From positions 1 through 64,000 of the forward strand of contig MGUA01000027.1 of assembly GCA_001799735.1 (NCBI GenBank): a stretch of 64,000 nucleotides of DNA, given 5' to 3'. The notes below the pieces were generated by a model. That model did no database searches. It was not told the origin of the DNA and worked only from the letters and a program-made list of their open reading frames with translations. The stretch comes from Elusimicrobia bacterium GWB2_63_22 (GTDB lineage: Bacteria > Elusimicrobiota > Elusimicrobia > Elusimicrobiales > UBA9959). Positions 58,437 to 64,000 of this stretch are shown piece by piece (position 1 is the stretch's first letter; every line of letters starts with the position of its first letter). A program made the position numbers and the translations under genes.

Positions 58437-59221
58437 CGCCCCGCGCCCTCACCATAGCGGGCTCGGACCCGGGCGGCGGGGCCGGCGTACAGGCGGACCT
58501 CAAGACCTTCACCGCCTTCAAGGTCTACGGCATGTCGGCGATCACGGCCCTGACAGTGCAGAATACCCTGGGCGTGCACGGCGTGATGGCCGTGCCGCCG
58601 CGTGTGGTTTCGCAGCAGATAGACGCCGTGCTGGAGGACATAGGCGCCCGCGCGGTGAAGACCGGCATGCTGGGCTCGGCCGGAGTGATAAAGGCCGCGG
58701 CCGCGCGGCTGAAAGCGCACGGGGTGCATAACCTGGTTGTGGACCCGGTGATGTACGCCAAGGGCGGCCACGCGCTGCTGCAGCCTTCGGCCGCCGGGGC
58801 GCTGATAAGAGAGCTGCTGCCACTGGCGCTGATAGTGACGCCGAACGCGCCCGAAGCGGAACGCCTCTCGGGCCTCAAAGTGCGCAGCCTGGACGGCGCT
58901 AAAAAAGCCGCCCGGTCCATACGCGCCCTGGGCCCGGCCTGGGTGCTGGTGAAGGGCGGCCACCTGGACGGCCCCGTCTGCGAGGACCTGCTTTATGACG
59001 GCAGGTCTTTCACCGTGTTCCGCGCGCCGCGCGTGGCCACCAGGAACACCCACGGCACCGGCTGCACACTGTCGGCGGCCATAGCGGCCGGGCTGGCCCT
59101 TGGCCTGCCGCCGCGCGCCGCCGTGGCCGGCGCGGTGGAGTACGTCGGAGGCGCCATCCGCCACGCCTTCGGCCTGGGCGCCGGGCACGGCCCGCTAAAC
59201 CACTTCTGGAGGGCCGGATGA
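58433..59221 (+). CDS. thiD: Hydroxymethylpyrimidine (phosphate) kinase
   Basis: TIAGSDPGGGAGVQADLKTFTAFKVYGMSAITALTVQNT; TRNTHGTGCTLSAAIAAGLA; ATGA overlap with thiC. Confidence 0.95.
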   Translation: MTPRALTIAGSDPGGGAGVQADLKTFTAFKVYGMSAITALTVQNTLGVHGVMAVPPRVVSQQIDAVLEDIGARAVKTGMLGSAGVIKAAAARLKAHGVHNLVVDPVMYAKGGHALLQPSAAGALIRELLPLALIVTPNAPEAERLSGLKVRSLDGAKKAARSIRALGPAWVLVKGGHLDGPVCEDLLYDGRSFTVFRAPRVATRNTHGTGCTLSAAIAAGLALGLPPRAAVAGAVEYVGGAIRHAFGLGAGHGPLNHFWRAG

Positions 59222-59838
59222 AAAAATTACCGAGCGGCCTCTACGTCATAACGGACGAACGCCTGATGCGCCGGAGCGACTTCATAAAGAAAGTGACCGA
59301 AGCCGCCGCAGCCGGGGCGGGAATAATCCAGCTGCGCGAGAAAGCGAGTTCCCTGCGCGACAGGCTGGAGCTGGCCAGGCAGGCCGTGCGGGCCGCCCAC
59401 GCCCACGGCGCTAAACTGGTCATAAACGACGACCCGGGCCTGGCCGCCGCCATAGGCGCCGACGGCGTGCACATAGGCCGCGACGACGCTTCCGTGGAGG
59501 AAGCCCGGGCGCTGCTCGGCAGGCGGGCCATCATAGGCGTAAGCTGCTACGGGGACGTGGATCTCGCAGTCCGGGTGCAGAAAGCCGGGGCGGACTACGT
59601 CTCCTTCGGCGCCTGCTTCCGCTCCCCTACAAAACCGAAGGAAGCCCTGGTCCCCCTTTCGGTATTCGCCGAAGCGCGGCGGCGCGTGAAGGTGCCGCTG
59701 GTGGCCATAGGCGGCATCACCCCGGCCAACGCCCCGCTGGTCTACGCCGCCGGGGCGGACCTGGTTTCGGTGGTCTCTTCGGTCTTCGCCGGTGCCGCCG
59801 GCCAGGCGGTAAAAAAATTCGATAGGAGAAAAAAATGA
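59218..59838 (+). CDS. thiE: Thiamine-phosphate synthase
   Basis: IIQLREKASSLRDRLELARQAV...VINDDPGLAAAIGADGVHIGRDD...VSFGACFRSPTKPK...VAIGGITPANAPLVYAAGADLVSVVSSVF. Confidence 0.94.
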   Translation: MKKLPSGLYVITDERLMRRSDFIKKVTEAAAAGAGIIQLREKASSLRDRLELARQAVRAAHAHGAKLVINDDPGLAAAIGADGVHIGRDDASVEEARALLGRRAIIGVSCYGDVDLAVRVQKAGADYVSFGACFRSPTKPKEALVPLSVFAEARRRVKVPLVAIGGITPANAPLVYAAGADLVSVVSSVFAGAAGQAVKKFDRRKK

Positions 59839-60914
59839 CTTTAACTGCGGAACTTCCCACTGAAGGCAAGATCAACCCGGCCGTGTTCGACGGCCTCATC
59901 TACCCGCGCCTGGGCGCGCCGTCGCCGGACATCCTGGCCGGGCCCATGCACGGCGTGGACTGCGGCGTGGTGCGCGTGGCCCCGGGCCGCGTGCTGGCCA
60001 TGACGGCCGACCCGTTCTTCATAGTGCCGGAGTACGGTTGGGAGCGGGCGGCCTGGTTCGCCTTCCATATCCTGGCCTCGGACATCACCACCACCGGCCT
60101 TCGGCCCTCGCATTTGGCCGTGGACCTGAACCTCCCCCTCTCCATAAAGAAAGAGGAGCTGGAACTTATGTGGGAGACCGTGCATCGCGAATGCGTAAAA
60201 TACGGCGTCAGCGTGGTGACCGGCCACACCGCCCGCTACGCCGGCTGCAATTACCCCATGGTGGGCGGCGCGGTGATGACGGCGCTGGGCGACGAGGACA
60301 AATATGTCACCACCAGGATGGCCCGCCCGGGAGATAAGGTGATAGTGACAAAGGGCGCCGCGGTGGAGACCTGCGGCCTGTTCGCCGCGGCAGCCCCCCG
60401 GCTGGTGGAAGCGGAACTAGGCCGTGCCGACCTGCGGGAACTGGAGAAGCTGTTCTACAAGATGAGCACCGTAGAGGACGCGCTGGCCGCGGCCGACGGC
60501 AACGCCCGCGCCGCGGGCGTTACATCCATGCACGACGCCACCGAATGCGGCATCTGGGGCGGCCTGTACGAGATAGCCCGCGCCTCGGGCACCGGCATGG
60601 CCGTGGACCGGGACGCCATAATACTGGACCCCGCCGCGGCGCGGCTCTGCGCCCGCTTCGGCATAGACCCTTACTCCGCCATCAGCGAAGGCACGCTCAT
60701 CATAACGGCGCGTCCCGCCGCGGTGCCGGCCATCCTGGCCCGCCTGGAGGGCAAAGGCATAGCGGCCTCGGTAATAGGCGAGGTGACGGAGCAGGCGCGC
60801 GGGATAAAGGTAACGGAGGACGGCCGCCAGCGCAGCCTGGCCCACCCCGTAACCGACCCCTTCTGGCCCGCCTTCACCGCCGCCATGGAGGATGAGAAAG
60901 CGCTTAAGAGATAA
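59835..60914 (+). CDS. AIR synthase/HypE-like protein in thiamine operon (candidate ThiL-like enzyme)
   Basis: PurM/HypE/ThiL superfamily pattern: MTADPFFIVPEYGWERAAWFAFHILASDITTTGLRPSHLAVDLNLP, GKV..TKGAAVETCGL, MHDATECGIWGGLYEIARASG; ATGA overlap with thiE. Confidence 0.8.
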   Translation: MTLTAELPTEGKINPAVFDGLIYPRLGAPSPDILAGPMHGVDCGVVRVAPGRVLAMTADPFFIVPEYGWERAAWFAFHILASDITTTGLRPSHLAVDLNLPLSIKKEELELMWETVHRECVKYGVSVVTGHTARYAGCNYPMVGGAVMTALGDEDKYVTTRMARPGDKVIVTKGAAVETCGLFAAAAPRLVEAELGRADLRELEKLFYKMSTVEDALAAADGNARAAGVTSMHDATECGIWGGLYEIARASGTGMAVDRDAIILDPAAARLCARFGIDPYSAISEGTLIITARPAAVPAILARLEGKGIAASVIGEVTEQARGIKVTEDGRQRSLAHPVTDPFWPAFTAAMEDEKALKR

Positions 60915-60981
60915 AGCATCAGGCAGGTGCCGGGAGTATGGGCCTTTCACCCGCCGTATCAATACCAAGCACAAATAAAGA

Positions 60982-61008
60982 AAAACCCCGCGGGGGCGGG
61001 GCTCTTTT
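60982..61008 (+). terminator. Rho-independent terminator
   Basis: AAAAACCCCGCGGGGGCGGGGCTCTTTTG. Confidence 0.75.
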
Positions 61009-61030
61009 GTGTTCATCGTTAACAGTTTAA

Positions 61031-61783
61031 CTATTTAGTTTTATGTTTTTTAATCAATGCCTCATTCGCAGCGGCGTATTTTAAAGCCACTTTGATGAAT
61101 TTCTTCAGTTCCGCTGCGCCTTCATCCGTAAGGTTGAGCTGCACGGTAAATCTTCCTTTTGCCTTTTCAGTTCTATTATGCGTGAAAGGCACCATGAAGC
61201 TGTATTTATTGGCTTTCAGGAGTCTGCGCATATTTTCAGGAGTCAGCTCAAAGGCAAGCTCCATACCCGCTCCAAAAGAGGCTACACCTATGCCAAGCCC
61301 TTTAGAGTTTAACGACACAATTCGCTTATCAGCTCGCACCAACAACGGGATACTTTTTTCATCAAAGAATATGCTCCCATTACCTTTTTGACGGACATTC
61401 ACTCTAACACTGAAATGAGAATACTGATAATCTTCGCCTCTTGTGTCATGTTCGATTTCCGCTGATAAATCCAATGGGAACACCAGCCCGTCAAATTTAG
61501 AATCCGGCTCACTTTTTTCCGCGATATAAGATAGCGGGACATAATGCACCTTGCCGAAATAGTCCATATAAGAATGGTCAGCAAAGATTAACCCTTCTTT
61601 CCGTTCGCAATTATCTTTTTTTAATGGCACTGACTCCCGCAAGGAACCAGAATATCCCACCACGGTTCTCGTATCCACATCCGCCCGATAGCTAGGCAGA
61701 CACTCAATGTCCATGGCTGCGACTATACTGGGACTAATTGCCCCCACACATACAAATACAATAGCAGTGATTAATTGTTTCAT
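61031..61783 (-). CDS. Hypothetical secreted protein
   Basis: Signal peptide MKQLITAIVFVCVGAISPSIVAA. Confidence 0.55.
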   Translation of the reverse strand: MKQLITAIVFVCVGAISPSIVAAMDIECLPSYRADVDTRTVVGYSGSLRESVPLKKDNCERKEGLIFADHSYMDYFGKVHYVPLSYIAEKSEPDSKFDGLVFPLDLSAEIEHDTRGEDYQYSHFSVRVNVRQKGNGSIFFDEKSIPLLVRADKRIVSLNSKGLGIGVASFGAGMELAFELTPENMRRLLKANKYSFMVPFTHNRTEKAKGRFTVQLNLTDEGAAELKKFIKVALKYAAANEALIKKHKTK

Positions 61784-61804
61784 GAACACCCCCCACCAGT
61801 CTGG

Positions 61805-62407
61805 TCAGCGGTATTTTACTTTATAGGCGTCGAAGGAGAGGCCGCCGATGGTGATGTGCTTGGAGTAGTCAGTGCGGAACTTTTTCTTGACCACTTCGTT
61901 TACCTGGGCGGTGATCATCAGCTCGTCCTTGCCCGCTATGTCCTCGCCCAGCTTGAAGGCCACGTTCACGGCGGGGCCGTAGGCGTCGTCGGCGAAGCGC
62001 AGCAGTTTGCCGTGGTGTATGCCCACGCAGATATTGTATTTCTTGTGCTCCGGCAGGCCCACGTTGCGGCGCTTGAGCCAGCGGTGCATCTCGATGGAAC
62101 AGGCCACCGCCTTCAGCGGCTCCTCGAAGATGAGCATCAGGTTGTCGGCCTTGTCGGAAAGGGTTATGCCGCCGTGGCGGGCCACTATCTTCTCCAGCGC
62201 GTCATGGCACTTCACCATGTTGTCCATGAACTCTATGATGCCGTGCTCGTGCGTTTTGCGGGAGAAGCCGGAGGAGTCGCAGGACACCACGGTCAGTTCG
62301 GCGCCGCAGGCCTTCTCTATGCGCGCGTCCAGCGCGGCCGCGCTGCGCGGAGTGCGGTGGCGCACCAGGTCGAAGAATTTCTTGGTCGTCATCGAGCTAG
62401 TTTTCAT
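61805..62407 (-). CDS. Class III adenylate/guanylate cyclase-like domain protein
   Basis: LTVVSCDSSGFSRKT, LSDKADNLMLIFEEPLKAV, VGIHHGKLLRF..DAYGPAVNVAFKLGE. Confidence 0.78.
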   Translation of the reverse strand: MKTSSMTTKKFFDLVRHRTPRSAAALDARIEKACGAELTVVSCDSSGFSRKTHEHGIIEFMDNMVKCHDALEKIVARHGGITLSDKADNLMLIFEEPLKAVACSIEMHRWLKRRNVGLPEHKKYNICVGIHHGKLLRFADDAYGPAVNVAFKLGEDIAGKDELMITAQVNEVVKKKFRTDYSKHITIGGLSFDAYKVKYR

Positions 62408-62476
62408 AAAAAAAGTATAACAAAAAAACCCGCCGGGGCGGGCTATGAACAGGCGGCTCTCAAAAGATGCCGGAGG

Positions 62477-63529
62477 TCAGTCGGCGAAGTGGAAGATGTA
62501 GCGGTTTATCGGCCCGGCAGCCATGGCGCCCACGAAGGCTATAGCCCAGGGTTCACCGGCTATGACGGCCTTGCCCACTTTGGAGAGCGGTATCGGCGCC
62601 AGCATCATGGCGAAAACGGCGGAGTGGAAAACCAGCTTGGCGGCGTCGGCGGCTATCACGCCGGCCCCGGCGCCCGCGCCCACGTCCCAGCCCAGGCGGG
62701 CCGCGGCGGTTTCCACATTATCGAGGTTGCTGAAATAGAGCAGGCCGCCGAAACCGGCGCCGGCGGCGGCTTTGGCGAAAGCTTTGGCTTTAGCCGCGCC
62801 TTTAAGGTCTCCGTTGCGGTAGGCTTCCCAGTTGGCTTTGCGCATGGCGCGCCAGTAGGCCATGGCCTGGTGCACCCTGCCGTCCTCGCCCAGGTTGGCG
62901 GGGCGCTCGGGGGGCGTTACGGCCTCGCGCAGGCGGCCGCCTATGGCGGGCACCTTGGAGGCCAGCGGCCTGGCCGAAGGCTTCGCGGCTGAAACGGCCG
63001 AGGCCGGCCCGGAGGGCGCGTTCCCCGCGGCAACAGCCTGCACGGCTCCGCCTTTAGCGGCGGAATTATGAAAGAACCTGGCGGCGCCTTCGGCGGTGGC
63101 CAGCTGACCGGAAGCCGCCAGCTCTTCCATGGCGCTGAGATCCATCTTTACAGCCGCGGCCTGGCCGGAGGCGGAACCGCGGAAGGCGGCGCAGCCGCCG
63201 TTAACAAAATAGGCCACCTCGGCTTTGAACTCGGGGGTGAAATACTTGTCGGCGGTCTTCAGGTCCTCGGCGTTGAGCGCGCAGTTCTTGAAGCGGCCCA
63301 GCAGCGCGGCTACCCGGGCCTTCTTCTCCGCCAGCGCCGCGGCCTCGGCGGGGCCTTTATAAACTTCTACCGCTTTAATAAAATCGGGGGTGATGGCCGG
63401 GGTCAGCGCCACGGCCTGTACGGCGTTCCAGCGCGCGGCGGCGGGGGCGTAGGCGGGGCCGGCAAAAACGGGCGCGGCCCAGGAGAGGGCCAGCGCGGCG
63501 GCAAGGAATATGTTTTTGCGGGATATCAT
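62477..63529 (-). CDS. Hypothetical secreted/membrane protein
   Basis: Signal peptide MISRKNIFLAAALALSWAAPVFA; hydrophobic C-terminal segments. Confidence 0.55.
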   Translation of the reverse strand: MISRKNIFLAAALALSWAAPVFAGPAYAPAAARWNAVQAVALTPAITPDFIKAVEVYKGPAEAAALAEKKARVAALLGRFKNCALNAEDLKTADKYFTPEFKAEVAYFVNGGCAAFRGSASGQAAAVKMDLSAMEELAASGQLATAEGAARFFHNSAAKGGAVQAVAAGNAPSGPASAVSAAKPSARPLASKVPAIGGRLREAVTPPERPANLGEDGRVHQAMAYWRAMRKANWEAYRNGDLKGAAKAKAFAKAAAGAGFGGLLYFSNLDNVETAAARLGWDVGAGAGAGVIAADAAKLVFHSAVFAMMLAPIPLSKVGKAVIAGEPWAIAFVGAMAAGPINRYIFHFAD

Positions 63530-63594
63530 CTACAGATATAGTTTAACGGATATCCCCCCGGCGCGGGAGCGGCCAAGTACCCAGGAGGGCAAGA

Positions 63595-63622
63595 AAAAAG
63601 GGCCTACCCGCAGGTAGGCCCT
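63595..63622. terminator. Terminator-like hairpin
   Basis: AAAAAAGGGCCTACCCGCAGGTAGGCCC. Confidence 0.6.
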
Positions 63623-63680
63623 GGGGACGCTGATTCCTAATTCCTAATTCAGAAATTAGGAATTAGGAATCAGCGTCCCC
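63623..63680. repeat. Perfect 27-bp palindromic copy of the REP-like repeat
   Basis: GGGGACGCTGATTCCTAATTCCTAATT (63623-63649) + CAGA loop + AATTAGGAATTAGGAATCAGCGTCCCC (63654-63680). Confidence 0.95.
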
Positions 63681-63686
63681 TCCTAA

Positions 63687-64000
63687 TTACAGCTGGTTGA
63701 ACATCAGCTTGTGGATCAGGCCCTTTATCGGCATATAGGGAATGCCCAGGTCTTTTACCTTGCTGGCCTTTTTGGCGAGCGAGCAGTCCTTGCGGAAAGC
63801 CGCATCCAGTTCGGCCACGGCCTGCCGGTCGGAGAAGTTCATGGTGATCTCCATTACGTAGCGGATGGAGCGGGGCTGCAGGTTGAAGGAACCGATGGTG
63901 CCGTAAGTGCCGTCCACCGTCATGAACTTGGAGTGCAGCCGGCTGGGCAGGCCGCCTTCCTTCAGGTACACGTTCGCGCCGGCCTTTACCAGCTCGGGGA
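63687..64000 (-). CDS. Phospholipase D-like/cardiolipin synthase-like protein (partial, C-terminus)
   Basis: HKD motif LHSKFMTVDGTYGTIGSFNLQPRS; frame stays open to window end (PELVKAGANVYLKEGG...). Confidence 0.85.
   Translation of the reverse strand, partial: PELVKAGANVYLKEGGLPSRLHSKFMTVDGTYGTIGSFNLQPRSIRYVMEITMNFSDRQAVAELDAAFRKDCSLAKKASKVKDLGIPYMPIKGLIHKLMFNQL

Noticed and set aside
1-64000. rRNA, tRNA, prophage or CRISPR-Cas loci
   Set aside because: None recognised by eye; a tRNAscan/Infernal run would be needed to exclude short RNA genes.

Overview
A 64 kb, GC-rich, densely coded bacterial chromosome segment. From gene content (PorV/FlgD-Ig proteins, Ptb-Buk, type-B fumarate reductase, many secreted TPR/FN3/NHL proteins) it looks like an anaerobic Gram-negative-type lineage, possibly Elusimicrobiota; that taxonomy is inference. 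About 50 CDS are supportable. Recognisable blocks are: partial serC; a receiver-domain/PEP-synthase-like protein; tdh; a secreted-sensor Ser/Thr kinase; ptb-buk; a giant FN3/FlgD-Ig protein with a PorV-like partner; an NTT-like carrier; DUF438/DUF1858; a GNAT + LuxE + (LuxC-PaaK fusion) operon; frdCAB + class I fumarase; RtcB; and a TPP-riboswitch-controlled thiC-thiD-thiE-(HypE/ThiL-like) operon. The two most interesting signals are: (1) a REP-associated tyrosine transposase (RAYT) in a cluster of GGGGACG..CATTCCTAATTCCTAATT repeats, with a near-perfect 27-bp palindromic copy 45 kb away and two further inverted-repeat elements of different body sequence but the same GGGAC...GTCCC ends, several placed exactly at start or stop codons; (2) a luciferase-free lux-type fatty-acid reductase operon with a LuxC-PaaK fusion. 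No rRNA, tRNA, CRISPR or prophage was recognised. All calls come from reading the sequence and the supplied translations; no database search was run.
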